Shown in pieces: positions 18,612 to 27,789 of a stretch of 64,000 nt of DNA. The stretch lies in NCBI RefSeq assembly GCF_001953055.1, contig NZ_CP019044.1, positions 3,141,001 through 3,205,000 of the forward strand, given 5' to 3'. A program made the position numbers and the translations under genes. The DNA is from Salaquimonas pukyongi (GTDB lineage: Bacteria; Pseudomonadota; Alphaproteobacteria; Rhizobiales; Rhizobiaceae). The notes under the pieces are model-generated. The model saw only the letters and a list, made by a program, of their open reading frames with translations, was not told the DNA's origin and searched no databases. Every line of letters begins with the position of its first letter. The stretch's first letter is position 1.

Positions 18612-19879
18612 TGCCCCAGCATCCGGCGCAGCATGCTGCGAAGTTTTTCCGGCAGGGCGGCCCGCCGGACAAGGTTCTCAGCTTCTTTTTCGCTCGCGGC
18701 CAGTGCCACGTTCTGCAGCTCGATCTTTTCGCACCAGAACAAATCCATCCAGGATTTTCCGGTTTTGGCCAACGAGTCCGCCATGCGGAAATCGGGGAGT
18801 GAATGCAGATATTCGCTCAGACGGGCCATCAGCAGTGCACCGGGAGAAAAGCGCGCATAGTGCTCGTCGAAGGCGATTTTCCAGGGGTAATAGCACCCGT
18901 TCATCGACAGCAGGATCATGCTGGCCAGGGGTTTTCCTTCCAGGCGCATGGAAAGAACCCTGCAGCGGCCTTCCCCGGCAAGGTCGCTGACCGCCTGGCG
19001 GGCGAAGGCGGCGTGGCGTTTTATCGCCTGTATCGAAGTGCCGCGGCGCCCTTTCCAGCTGCGGGTTTCGATCAGCAAGTATTCCTCGAACCGCAGCATG
19101 ACGTCGATCGGTGTTTCGGCAAGCTCGAAATCAACCGTGCCCAGCTCGGTCAGTTTGCGAAGCAGGCGATTAAGCTCACGCTGACGTTTTTTGCCGGGAT
19201 AGCGAGTGCCGGAATTAGCCATCAATGCTGCCCGGCCGCCGGCCGGTAATTGGCAGACGCCCAATTGGCTGCGCCTTTTTATCCCGGTGGCCAGCTGCTC
19301 GAAAACGGTTTGCGCAGCAACGTTCTCCACCAGCAGGGGAAACAGGCCGTTTTCGAATGCGGTTTCGAACAAATCGGCCAGCCGGGCGGCAAGGTCTGCT
19401 TCCGGCAACGAGGACTGCAGCGGAGTGCCCAATGGGGCAAACGGGTGAACCAGCGCACGGTAATGCTCTGCAACCAGCAAGGAGGCGGGGAAATGAACCA
19501 CCGGCATTGAGAAATGGGCGATCTCAACATCATCGCGGCGCTCCCATGCCACCAGCTGATAGATGGTCCTTTTGGTGATGCGGCCGCGGCTGGCGGCCAG
19601 AAAGGCCGGGTTGAAGAAGACGTTGGTTGCCCTTCTGCACCCATCCACCGTGCCATCCTCTCCGGCCTTGCCCAGCAAGCTGGAGAGATCGGGGTTATGG
19701 TCCCGCCGGTGGCTGAAGGGATGAAGGCAAAGCAGCCATTGGGCGCCATCGATGGCTGGCAGTTCGGCGAGCGTTTCTCGCGTGGCGGCAGCGTCTGCAT
19801 CCCTGGAGGCCGGCCAGGCGGTGGCCCTTGCCGGTTTTCTCCGGTCAGGTCTTGGCGGGGAGACATCCTGCTTGACCAT
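18608..19879 (-). CDS. CelD/BioF2-like GNAT acyltransferase
   Basis: The product is 423 residues from the ATG at 19879, which has CGGAGTAGG upstream and lies four bases after the flippase stop. The C-terminal half has the BioF2-type acetyltransferase pattern: FEEYLLIETRSWKGRRGTS, then RCRVLSMRLEGKPLASMILL, YYPWKIAFDEHYARFSPGAL and WCEKIELQNVAL. CelD-type proteins act in cellulose and exopolysaccharide synthesis. Coupling to a flippase supports a role in modifying an exported polysaccharide; this is inferred. The frame extends upstream, but that would overlap the flippase without an RBS. Confidence 0.8.
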   Translation of the reverse strand: MVKQDVSPPRPDRRKPARATAWPASRDADAAATRETLAELPAIDGAQWLLCLHPFSHRRDHNPDLSSLLGKAGEDGTVDGCRRATNVFFNPAFLAASRGRITKRTIYQLVAWERRDDVEIAHFSMPVVHFPASLLVAEHYRALVHPFAPLGTPLQSSLPEADLAARLADLFETAFENGLFPLLVENVAAQTVFEQLATGIKRRSQLGVCQLPAGGRAALMANSGTRYPGKKRQRELNRLLRKLTELGTVDFELAETPIDVMLRFEEYLLIETRSWKGRRGTSIQAIKRHAAFARQAVSDLAGEGRCRVLSMRLEGKPLASMILLSMNGCYYPWKIAFDEHYARFSPGALLMARLSEYLHSLPDFRMADSLAKTGKSWMDLFWCEKIELQNVALAASEKEAENLVRRAALPEKLRSMLRRMLGH

Positions 19880-19883
19880 CTGC

Positions 19884-21320
19884 CTACTCCGCTGGCCGTG
19901 TCTGGGCTTTATTCCCGCGCATGGGCAGAATGAAGATGTGGAGCGAGAGTCTGCGCCGGGCTGCAGCGTAAAGGGCAAATGCCTCAAAGAACAGGGCGCC
20001 GGATGTTGCCATGGCAGCCCCGTTCAGACCGTATACGGGAATTAGCTGCCAGTTCAGGATCAGGTTGAACAACAGGGTTGCCGCGTAGACAAATGCACAG
20101 ACCTTCTGTTCGCCGGACATGGTCAACACGCTTTCGGCAGCGCCGACCGATGAGCGTACGATGATCCCCAATGTCAGTATCCAGATAACCGGTACGCCCT
20201 CTTCGACGAATGCCGGGCCGAACAGCATCAGAAAATACTTGCCGACCACCAGCATCAGCAGTGCCAGCACAAGCGAGGGCCAGAACGTCCAGTGAACCGT
20301 TTCCTGTATGAATTGTTCGTAGCGCTGCCGGTCGCCGGCCGTTCGATAGGCGGAAAAGCGGTGTGCGGCGGCGGCCTTGACTGCAAAATAGACAAAGTGA
20401 ACCAGGGCCAGCGTTTTTGCAGCGGCGAAATAAACCGCGACTTTTTCCGGCCGCATGTAGTGGCTGACAAAGAGAATGTCGACATTGGTCAGCAGATTGT
20501 AGAAGCCTTCGATCAGAAAGATCGGCATGGTAATGGCAAGCCATTTTGCCGGCATGAATTTGCGGGGGCCTTTGGGCACCGCCTTGCGCAGTTTGAAGAC
20601 CAGCAATACGAATTGCAGAATGCTGGCCGCATAGACCGCGACGATAGCCGAGATCATGGCGGTTACGGCTGTGGCCGGGAATCCGAGCAATATGGCGGCT
20701 GCCATGGCTGCGAGAATCAGGATCGGCCGGAGAATGAAGGTGGGCGCCAGTGCAACACCGGCCCAGTTATGGGCGCGGGCGATGCCGTCCTGCACCTCCT
20801 GAAGGGCCAGCATGGGAAGGAAAACGGCAGCCAGGTAGATCGGGATTACGAAGTAGTTTTCAAACAGGCCGTCCATCCAGTAGACACCGGCCGACCCGAG
20901 AGCAGCTATAAGCGTTGCGGCGAGCACTGCCCAGATCAGGGAGCCGGAGATCGCGCCGCGCAGATACTCGGCTTCGCCTTGTTCCCGGTATTCGGAAATG
21001 AAGCGGATGATGCCGGTCTGGAAGCCGAGGCAGGCAATGCCGCCAAGAATGACGGCCGCAACCCAGACAGCAACGAAAATCCCGTATTCGAACTGGCCCA
21101 TCCACCGGGCAAGCAGCACCTGGCTTATATAGGCAATAACAGCACTCAGAATGCGGATGGCGAAGGCAAACAGGGCAATCCGGCCCGAGACGGCGCTGTC
21201 GCTATTGCCGCTAACGATCGCATCAACGCGCTCAAGGTGCGGCACAGCACGCAGTGCCAGATTTCTGGGCAAGCTGCGTTCTGCCAGGGGGGCCAGTCTG
21301 GGTATGAAGTTGAGGTTCAA
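19884..21320 (-). CDS. Polysaccharide flippase (Wzx/MATE-like, oligosaccharide flippase family)
   Basis: The product is 478 residues with about twelve hydrophobic helices spread along its length, starting near RIALFAFAIRILSAVIAYIS followed by QVLLARWMGQFEYGIF, a signature of polysaccharide-export flippases. Such proteins move lipid-linked sugars across the inner membrane. The start is TTG 21320 with GGAG six bases upstream (GGAGCATGCCTTG). The acyltransferase gene follows after four bases, so the two are an operon. No glycosyltransferases are adjacent, unlike a normal capsule or O-antigen locus, so its glycan would be made elsewhere. Confidence 0.88.
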   Translation of the reverse strand: MNLNFIPRLAPLAERSLPRNLALRAVPHLERVDAIVSGNSDSAVSGRIALFAFAIRILSAVIAYISQVLLARWMGQFEYGIFVAVWVAAVILGGIACLGFQTGIIRFISEYREQGEAEYLRGAISGSLIWAVLAATLIAALGSAGVYWMDGLFENYFVIPIYLAAVFLPMLALQEVQDGIARAHNWAGVALAPTFILRPILILAAMAAAILLGFPATAVTAMISAIVAVYAASILQFVLLVFKLRKAVPKGPRKFMPAKWLAITMPIFLIEGFYNLLTNVDILFVSHYMRPEKVAVYFAAAKTLALVHFVYFAVKAAAAHRFSAYRTAGDRQRYEQFIQETVHWTFWPSLVLALLMLVVGKYFLMLFGPAFVEEGVPVIWILTLGIIVRSSVGAAESVLTMSGEQKVCAFVYAATLLFNLILNWQLIPVYGLNGAAMATSGALFFEAFALYAAARRRLSLHIFILPMRGNKAQTRPAE

Positions 21321-21490
21321 GGCATGCTCCGCGGTTACACGGCGGAGTTATACCGATAAGCGCTTAAAAAAGAGTTCGAAACCGTTTCATTAGTTAACGG
21401 TCGGGGTAGCCCTGTTAACCATGAGGTTCGAAACCCGGACATGGTTCTGGGATTGGCTTGGGGTTCTGGCCCCGTTTACGAGTTCATGAC

Positions 21491-22030
21491 CTAACCCTTG
21501 AACCCGCCCGCATCGAGGAAAGCCTGCTCGGCGGGGGTGGTATGGCGGCCCAGAACCGGATTGCGGTGCGGAAACCGGCCGAACCGCGCGATGATCTCAT
21601 GATGTTCGCAGGCATATTTCATGCCGCCGGCACCCTGCACGCTGTGCTGCAGACAAAGACTGGTTCTTTGGTCGGCAATGCTCTCGCTGTGCATGAAGGG
21701 CATGTAGAAGAAAAAGCGGAGATCTTTTGAAACCTGATCCGGGAACCCTTTCTTCAAGGCATGGCGGGCAGCCTCCAGTCCCTTTGCATCCCGCGAAAAT
21801 GCGTTGCTGCTGTCGCGAAACAGGTTTCGGGAGAACTGGTCGAGTACCAGGATGAGCGCCAGACAGGACTGCGGATCGTTCATCCAGTCGTCATGTTTGC
21901 CATCGGCGGCTGCCTCGTTGAGGGCCAGAAACCGTTCTTCAAGCTCGCGGTCGAAAGCATCATCCTTGGTGAACCACTTTTCCGGGCCTGCCTCGTTCCA
22001 GAAGGTCAAAACATCTTTCCACTGGCTCAT
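21491..22030 (-). CDS. DUF924 family protein
   Basis: The product is 179 residues, beginning MSQWKDVLTFWNEAGPEKWF. Seen: LILVLDQFSRNLFRDSSNAF, FFYMPFMHSES and the histidine-rich ACEHHEIIARFGRFPHRN, which are hallmarks of DUF924. These proteins are predicted all-helical with a TPR-like fold and no settled function. ATG 22030 is preferred for its AGGGA upstream; an ATG 21 bases further upstream lacks an RBS. It is divergent from the tusA-like gene with about 96 bases between starts. Confidence 0.9.
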   Translation of the reverse strand: MSQWKDVLTFWNEAGPEKWFTKDDAFDRELEERFLALNEAAADGKHDDWMNDPQSCLALILVLDQFSRNLFRDSSNAFSRDAKGLEAARHALKKGFPDQVSKDLRFFFYMPFMHSESIADQRTSLCLQHSVQGAGGMKYACEHHEIIARFGRFPHRNPVLGRHTTPAEQAFLDAGGFKG

Positions 22031-22126
22031 GGTGCGGTCCCTATTTTCCATCAAGAATATTGCCTATCATTCACCCCACAACTATGTGTTGGCAAGACCG
22101 AAGCGCAGGCGGATTGCTGGAACGTT

Positions 22127-22360
22127 ATGGATGACGAGATAGATATTCTGGACGTGCGCGGGTTGAATTGCCCGCTGCCGGTCCTGAAGGCGAAGAAGGC
22201 CATGCGCAGTATGGCTGCAGGGGATCTGCTTTGGGTGGAAACCACCGATCCCTTGTCGGCGATCGATATTCCTGCCTTCTGCAGCAATGACGGCCACGAT
22301 CTGGTGAAGACCGAGGAAGCCGGGGAGTTTCAGCGCTACCTCCTGCGCAAACAGGGCTAA
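22127..22360 (+). CDS. TusA-like sulfurtransferase
   Basis: A 77-residue protein with the SirA/TusA fold pattern: ILDVRGLNCPLPVLKAKKAM at the N-terminus, where Cys15 in the NCPxP motif is the persulfide carrier, then a beta strand and helix ending RYLLRKQG. Family members relay sulfur for tRNA thiolation, molybdenum cofactor or sulfur oxidation. No partner genes (tusBCDE, moa, sox) are adjacent, so its acceptor is unknown. The frame is open upstream to 21761, but family alignment supports ATG 22127. Confidence 0.9.
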   Translation: MDDEIDILDVRGLNCPLPVLKAKKAMRSMAAGDLLWVETTDPLSAIDIPAFCSNDGHDLVKTEEAGEFQRYLLRKQG

Positions 22361-22374
22361 GCGCGCGGCTTCCC

Positions 22375-23472
22375 TTACTTGGGATTGCCAAGGCGCAAGC
22401 CGTCAATGGCGAGAGGATTGTCCGCCAGTGCCTGGTGATCGGCGCGATCGACCAATGGCCGATTTGTTGCGCTGGCGAAAAGATCTGTAACAAAGCCGGG
22501 GTCCATGTCCTCCAGGAAGACCACAAGACTGGTATGTTCGACATCACCCGGCCAGGCTGGCAGAAATTCCGGACTGGAAAGCCTGCTCCCGGCGGCCTGA
22601 ACGAGGAGTGGCTTTTCCTTGCCTTCAACCTTCACCAGACCCTTGATTCGCAATACGTGATCGCCATGGGCCGACAGCATCAGCTCCAAGAACAGGTCGA
22701 GCTGTGACCGCTTGACGGGTTTATCGGCGCGCAGGGTAACGCAACAGATGCGCTCGCTGTGGCGGTTTATGTCGTGCCCGTGGTGGTGAACGTGATTATC
22801 CGGCTGTCCGGCCGATCGGGCGGCGGGAGCAGTTTCCTCAAGCCAGCTGCCGCTGGTGCAGGCGGCGATCTCATCCAGGAGTTCTGCCGGGGTCTGGATG
22901 GTGCATTCAGGATTGATCGCGGCGAGCAGGTCAACTGCCGGTTTGTGCCCTTCGGGACCGTTCAGCAGATCCGTCTTGGAAAGGATGATGCGGTCCGCCA
23001 GCATGATCTGGTGCCTGGCTTCATCGAAGCGATCGAGCGTATCGCTGCCGGCGGCGGCATCAAACACCGTAAACAGTCCCCGCAGGGAGAGATTGTCACA
23101 GATTTTCGGTGCCGACATGATCGCCGCCAGCACCGGCAGGGGATCGGCAAGGCCGGTCGTTTCAATGATGATGGCGGCGGGAGCGGGATCGCGGGTGAGC
23201 AGAGCTTCCAGCGTGTCGATGAGTTTGCCGCGAACGGTGCAGCACAGACAGCCATTTGTCAGTTCGATGACCCCGTCATCTGCGCTTTGCACAAGATGGT
23301 GATCCAGCGAAACTTCGCCGAACTCGTTAATGACGACAGCCGTGCCGGCAAGTGCCGGCAGCTTTAGCATGGCGTTGAGCAAGGTGGTTTTGCCGCTGCC
23401 CAGAAAACCGCTGAGAACGAGAACCGGGATTGGGGTTCCTAAGGCAGGCTCTATGCCGGACCGGCTCATCAT
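22375..23472 (-). CDS. COG0523 (CobW/ZNG1-type) GTPase, putative metal chaperone
   Basis: The product is 365 residues. Seen: Walker A SGFLGSGKT at about 21-29, NEFGEV at 49-54, the COG0523 metal motif CLCC at 75-78, ETTGLADP, the base-recognition SKTDL, and a histidine-rich stretch HVHHHGHDINRH before the C-terminal CobW_C domain. Family members use GTP to deliver zinc or cobalt to client enzymes. ATG 23472 overlaps the stop of the upstream carboxypeptidase gene by four bases (ATGA), so the two are translated together. No cobalamin-synthesis genes are nearby, so a zinc role is more likely than CobW proper. Confidence 0.9.
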   Translation of the reverse strand: MMSRSGIEPALGTPIPVLVLSGFLGSGKTTLLNAMLKLPALAGTAVVINEFGEVSLDHHLVQSADDGVIELTNGCLCCTVRGKLIDTLEALLTRDPAPAAIIIETTGLADPLPVLAAIMSAPKICDNLSLRGLFTVFDAAAGSDTLDRFDEARHQIMLADRIILSKTDLLNGPEGHKPAVDLLAAINPECTIQTPAELLDEIAACTSGSWLEETAPAARSAGQPDNHVHHHGHDINRHSERICCVTLRADKPVKRSQLDLFLELMLSAHGDHVLRIKGLVKVEGKEKPLLVQAAGSRLSSPEFLPAWPGDVEHTSLVVFLEDMDPGFVTDLFASATNRPLVDRADHQALADNPLAIDGLRLGNPK

Positions 23473-24728
23473 TGGACCGCCTGTTGCAGCGTTTCTCCCG
23501 CCGGCCGGCGCACGGGAACGGGAATGGAGCCGCGAAGCAGGGCATCGCTGCCAAGGGTTTCGCCATCGACACTGACCACAGCATAGGCCGGACGTTTTAC
23601 CGGCAGGGGAACGCGCGAAGGCATGAAGGCGCGGGCAAGCCATGCAGGGCTCGGATCGCCATCAATTCCGCCGGTGGCAACGAGGACAGGGTCCCGCGTT
23701 ACCCGGCGCGGATGCAGCCATTTCGACTTGATGACGGCGGTCTCCGATGCCGGATCATACCGGCTCTGGCGGGCTTTTTCGGTGCACAGGACCGGCCTCA
23801 GGTTTACCGGTTCTGCCGGGGTTTGCGGCGGCAAGAGGGTTGCCATGGGCTGGCCCCCAGCCGCCTTGAATCCCTTCATCAGCAGGCGGGCGGCCAGTTC
23901 CGCCCTTTGGGTCTGGGAAGCGGCGCCCAGCACGACGGCGACGAGCCTTTTGCCATCGCGCTCGGCGCTCGCAACGATGTTGTAGCCGGAAGCACAGACA
24001 AAGCCGGTTTTCATGCCGGTGGCGCCCTCAAAGCGCTCCAGCAGAAGATTATAGGATGTGTAAAGCTGCCCTTTTGCCCTGATGGTCGGGGTTTCGAACA
24101 GATCGCGAAATTGGGGAAACTCGTTCCAGATTGCGCTGGAGAGGATCACCAAGTCCCGGGCGGAGACATATTGGCCGGGATCGTGCAGCCCGTGGGGGTT
24201 TACGAAACGGGTGTTTTCAAGACCAAGCCGCGCAGCTTCCGCATTCATGCGTGCGACAAAGGCAGCCGTGGTGCCGGCAAGGGACTGGGCGAGCGCCAGT
24301 GCGACATCGTTCGCGCTCTTGACGATGAGAATGCGAAGGGCGTTGTCGAAGCGCAGGCGGGTGCCCTTGGGATATCCCATTCGGCTGGGGGGCGCTTTCA
24401 GCGAACTGGCAGTGATGGTCACCGGTGAGCCGGGTGAAATCTCGCCCCGCCCGATCGCCCGGAAGGTGACATAGGCGGTCATCAGCTTGGTCAGGGAAGC
24501 AGGATGCCAGCGGTCATCCATGCGGTTTGCTGCAATGACCTGGTTGCCGTCGGTGTCAACCAGCACATAGGGGATGTCTGGAAAGCCGGGTTCGCCCTGC
24601 TGGCCAGCTGCGGGTATGGTAATGGTGAGCAGCATCAAAAATGCCAGGGCGGCAGCGTGGCAGTCCGCCAAACCGGAAAGAAGCCGCCGGAATGCGAATG
24701 CGAATATTGTCCGGAACGCTGCGGTCAT
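23469..24728 (-). CDS. D-alanyl-D-alanine carboxypeptidase (S11 penicillin-binding protein)
   Basis: The product is 419 residues with an N-terminal hydrophobic export segment (about 22-42, ending IPAAGQ). It removes the terminal D-Ala from peptidoglycan stem peptides in the periplasm. All three serine-transferase motifs are intact: S78-L-T-K81, S138-A-N140 and K240-T-G242. The C-terminal extension with RVTRDPVLVATGG and repeated VPLPVKRPA/IPVPVRRPA proline-rich segments is less conserved. The gene is head-to-head with the M20 hydrolase gene and overlaps the COG0523 GTPase gene at its end. Confidence 0.93.
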   Translation of the reverse strand: MTAAFRTIFAFAFRRLLSGLADCHAAALAFLMLLTITIPAAGQQGEPGFPDIPYVLVDTDGNQVIAANRMDDRWHPASLTKLMTAYVTFRAIGRGEISPGSPVTITASSLKAPPSRMGYPKGTRLRFDNALRILIVKSANDVALALAQSLAGTTAAFVARMNAEAARLGLENTRFVNPHGLHDPGQYVSARDLVILSSAIWNEFPQFRDLFETPTIRAKGQLYTSYNLLLERFEGATGMKTGFVCASGYNIVASAERDGKRLVAVVLGAASQTQRAELAARLLMKGFKAAGGQPMATLLPPQTPAEPVNLRPVLCTEKARQSRYDPASETAVIKSKWLHPRRVTRDPVLVATGGIDGDPSPAWLARAFMPSRVPLPVKRPAYAVVSVDGETLGSDALLRGSIPVPVRRPAGETLQQAVQ

Positions 24729-24827
24729 TGTTTACTTCGCCTTGATTCAGGTTCACGGTATGGGTTTGATGACAGGCCCGTTTGCCGGCCGGCATTGCGG
24801 GGAACAAGACACGATCTAGAGGGCAGA

Positions 24828-25994
24828 ATGGCCATAATCAACCGCATGGCAGAGCTTCATGATGAAATCACGGCATGGCGCCGATCCTATCACGCCAATC
24901 CGGAGCTGATGTATGACGTTCACGATACGGCGGGCGATGTTGCTGAAAAACTGAAGGCGTTCGGATGCGATGAGGTGGTAACCGGCATCGGCAGAACCGG
25001 GGTGGTCGGGGTGATCCGCGGCAGTCAGGCGGGCGGCCGGGTGGTCGGGCTGCGCGCTGACATGGACGCCCTTCCCATCCGGGAGGAAACCGGCCTGCCC
25101 TATGCGTCGAAGAATGACGGCAAGATGCATGCCTGCGGCCATGACGGCCATACGGCGATGCTGCTGGGCGCTGCGCAGTACCTGGCGGAGACGCGCAATT
25201 TTGCCGGGACGGCAATCGTCATCTTTCAGCCCGCGGAGGAAGGCGGCGCCGGGGGTGAAGCCATGGTCAAGGACGGGCTGATGGAGCGCTTCGGCATTGA
25301 AGAAGTCTACGGGCTTCACAACATGCCGGGGCTGGATGTTGGCAAATTCGCGATCTGTGAAGGGCCGATCATGGCGTCGACGGATGAATTCACCATCACC
25401 ATCAAGGGGCGGGGCTCGCATGCGGCCATGCCCCATCAGGGGGTCGACCCGATCGTTGCCGGCGCGCAGCTGGTCAACGCATTCCAGACCATCCCCTCGC
25501 GCAATGTCCATCCCCTGGACGGGCTGGTCGTTTCGGTTACGCAATTTCATGCCGGCAATACCTATAACGTGATTCCTGAAACCGCGATGATCAACGGGAC
25601 GATCCGTTCGCTGAACAACGAGACGCGGAAGTTTGCCGAGCAGCGCCTGCGCTCGATGATCGACCTGGTGACACAGATGGCGGGGGCCAGCTTCGAACTG
25701 GATTTCAGGGCCGGTTATCCTGTGACGGTCAATGATGGTGCGGCAACGCGCAAGGCGATCGAGGTGGCAAAGCAGGTGGCAGGCGATAGCGGCGTTGATC
25801 CGCAAGTGCGCGCCACGCTGGGCGGCGAGGACTTCGCCTACATGCTGAATGCCCGTCCCGGTGCCTACATCTTCATGGGAAATGGCGATACCGCAGGCCT
25901 GCACCATCCTGCCTATGACTTCAACGACGAGGCCATTCCGCACGGCACGTCCTATTGGGCGAAGCTGGTGGAAACGCTGATGCCCGCTTCCTGA
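24828..25994 (+). CDS. M20 family amidohydrolase (hippurate hydrolase-like)
   Basis: The product is 388 residues, beginning MAIINRMAELHDEITAWRRS. It is a two-metal amidohydrolase that removes acyl groups from amino acids. Seen: LRADMDALPIREETGLPYAS, the metal-binding HACGHDGHTAMLLGAA, the catalytic glutamate in FQPAEEGGAGG, the lid-domain KGRGSHAAMPHQGVDP, and the final metal-binding region with LHHPAYDFNDEA. This is the usual IAA-amino-acid/hippurate hydrolase layout. The open frame extends upstream, but GAGGGCAG before ATG 24828 and the alignment decide the start. Its substrate is not evident from the context. Confidence 0.93.
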   Translation: MAIINRMAELHDEITAWRRSYHANPELMYDVHDTAGDVAEKLKAFGCDEVVTGIGRTGVVGVIRGSQAGGRVVGLRADMDALPIREETGLPYASKNDGKMHACGHDGHTAMLLGAAQYLAETRNFAGTAIVIFQPAEEGGAGGEAMVKDGLMERFGIEEVYGLHNMPGLDVGKFAICEGPIMASTDEFTITIKGRGSHAAMPHQGVDPIVAGAQLVNAFQTIPSRNVHPLDGLVVSVTQFHAGNTYNVIPETAMINGTIRSLNNETRKFAEQRLRSMIDLVTQMAGASFELDFRAGYPVTVNDGAATRKAIEVAKQVAGDSGVDPQVRATLGGEDFAYMLNARPGAYIFMGNGDTAGLHHPAYDFNDEAIPHGTSYWAKLVETLMPAS

Positions 25995-26040
25995 AAGAGC
26001 CTCCTGACTGAGCGTCCCGACAACTGCCGGCAAGGGAGAA

Positions 26041-26502
26041 TCAGAGCAGTTCCAGAGGAATGCCCGGTGCCGTTTTCAACTGTTTGAGTGCGATGGTGCT
26101 TTTGACGGTTTGCACCGATGGGTCCGGCAGCAGCCGCTCGTTGATGATTCCGCTGAGATCGGAAAGCCCGTTGACCAGCACTTTCAGCCGGTAATCCATT
26201 TCTCCGGTCAGTGCCGCGGCTTCGCGCACTTGTGGAATCCGGTTGACGAGATCGGTGAAATGCCTCGAATTGTCGGGATTGTGGGTGTTCAGCGTGACAT
26301 CGATATAGACCAGAAGCTCGAAACCGACGCTGCCGGGGTCGATAACGGCCCGATAGCCCGTGATGACGCCATCGGCCTCCAGTTTCATCCGCCGCCTCGA
26401 GCATTGGCTGGCCGACAGACCGACCCGGCTGGCGAGTTCCTGATTGGTCAGGCGGCCATCCTCCTGAAGCGCCTGCAATATCCTGATATCGAAATGATCC
26501 AT
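26041..26502 (-). CDS. Lrp/AsnC family transcriptional regulator
   Basis: The product is 153 residues from ATG 26502 (MDHFDIRILQALQEDGRLTN). The N-terminal HTH (NQELASRVGLSASQCSRRRMKLE) is followed by the ligand-binding RAM domain with LTGEMDYRLKVLVNGLSDL. It is divergent from hppD with only 138 bases between start codons, so control of tyrosine catabolism in response to an aromatic amino acid is likely; this is inferred. A GTG six bases upstream is an alternative start. The shared gap contains repeated ATGCA words that could be binding sites. Confidence 0.92.
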   Translation of the reverse strand: MDHFDIRILQALQEDGRLTNQELASRVGLSASQCSRRRMKLEADGVITGYRAVIDPGSVGFELLVYIDVTLNTHNPDNSRHFTDLVNRIPQVREAAALTGEMDYRLKVLVNGLSDLSGIINERLLPDPSVQTVKSTIALKQLKTAPGIPLELL

Positions 26503-26640
26503 GTGCACAAACTATGCGATTTTGTGGGTATGAATGCAAGATGACTGCATACTGCATGAAAAGATCGAGGACTTTGCAAGAAATATGCGTTTCATATGCA
26601 CTATCTTGGGGGCGAGGCATTGCTAACAGGAGGATGCATT

Positions 26641-27753
26641 ATGGGACCGTTTCCACACGACGCGCCAGTGGCGAAGATTTCCAGGGAGAATCCGGCCGGC
26701 ACGGACGGGTTTGAGTTCGTCGAGTTTTCCCATCGCGAACCGGCAGAGCTGGAAGCGCTTTTTTCCCGCATGGGCTTCGTACCGGTGGCAAGACACAAAA
26801 CCAGGGCCGTTACGGTTTGGCGCCAGGGCGACATCAACTACATCATCAATGCAGAGCCCGGCTCCTTTGCCTCACGCTTCGTCGAGGCACACGGCCCGTG
26901 TGCGCCGTCGATGGCCTGGCGGGTTGTCGATGCTCAACATGCGTTTGAACATGCGGTAGCAAATGGCGCGAAGCCCTATGATGGTGATGACAAGACCCTG
27001 AACGTTCCGGCCATCACCGGCATTGGCGGCTCCCTGATCTACTTTGTCGATACCTATGGCGAAAAGGGGTCACCTTATGCCGAGGAATTTGAATGGCTGG
27101 GCGAACCTGACCCGAAGCCGGAAGGGGTTGGCTTTTACTATCTCGATCACCTCACTCACAATGTTTACCAGGGCAATATGGATGTCTGGTTCAACTTCTA
27201 TGGTGACTTGTTCAATTTCAGGGAAATCCGCTTCTTTGACATCGAGGGCAAATATACCGGCCTCTACAGCCGGGCGCTGACATCGCCCTGCGGGAAAATC
27301 CGCATTCCGATCAACGAAGACCGCAGCGAAAACGGCCAGATCGTTGCCTATCTGAAAAAATACAATGGTGAAGGCATCCAGCATATCGCCGTCGGCACAG
27401 ACGACATTTATGCCGCCACCGATGCGATTGCCGAACAGGGGCTGAAGTTCATGCCCGGCCCGCCGGAAACCTATTACGACTTGAGCTATGAGCGGGTGAA
27501 GGGCCATGACGAACCCAAGGACAGGATGATGAAACACGGCATCCTGATCGATGGTGAGGGCGTCGTGGGTGGCGGCGAGACAAAAATCCTGTTGCAGATT
27601 TTTTCCAAAACCGTGATTGGCCCGATTTTCTTCGAGTTCATTCAGCGCAAGGGCGATGACGGTTTTGGAGAGGGCAATTTCAAGGCGCTGTTTGAATCCA
27701 TTGAAGCCGAACAGATTGCCAATGGCGAGCTTGACGGCGTGGCGGCGGAGTAG
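26641..27753 (+). CDS. hppD: 4-hydroxyphenylpyruvate dioxygenase
   Basis: The product is 370 residues. It converts 4-hydroxyphenylpyruvate to homogentisate in tyrosine breakdown, using Fe(II). The iron ligands are in place: His170 in YLDHLTHNV, His248 in IQHIAVGTDD and Glu332 in FFEFIQRKG. The C-terminal GDDGFGEGNFKALFESIE is the family gate helix. ATG 26641 has AGGAGG at 26628-26633; the frame runs a further 15 codons upstream without support. The usual partner genes for homogentisate dioxygenase and fumarylacetoacetase are not adjacent. Confidence 0.96.
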   Translation: MGPFPHDAPVAKISRENPAGTDGFEFVEFSHREPAELEALFSRMGFVPVARHKTRAVTVWRQGDINYIINAEPGSFASRFVEAHGPCAPSMAWRVVDAQHAFEHAVANGAKPYDGDDKTLNVPAITGIGGSLIYFVDTYGEKGSPYAEEFEWLGEPDPKPEGVGFYYLDHLTHNVYQGNMDVWFNFYGDLFNFREIRFFDIEGKYTGLYSRALTSPCGKIRIPINEDRSENGQIVAYLKKYNGEGIQHIAVGTDDIYAATDAIAEQGLKFMPGPPETYYDLSYERVKGHDEPKDRMMKHGILIDGEGVVGGGETKILLQIFSKTVIGPIFFEFIQRKGDDGFGEGNFKALFESIEAEQIANGELDGVAAE

Positions 27754-27789
27754 GAGTGCCTGAAGGAAATCGGCGGTTAAAATCGTAGT

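Noticed and set aside
20292-21359. 355-codon plus-strand frame over the flippase gene
   Set aside because: Composition is rich in Gly, Arg, Asp and Gln without structure, and the opposite strand encodes a membrane flippase with a good RBS and coupled neighbour.
22375-23472. CobW in a cobalamin-synthesis operon
   Set aside because: No cob or cbi gene is nearby; the neighbour is a cell-wall enzyme, so only the broad COG0523 assignment is kept.
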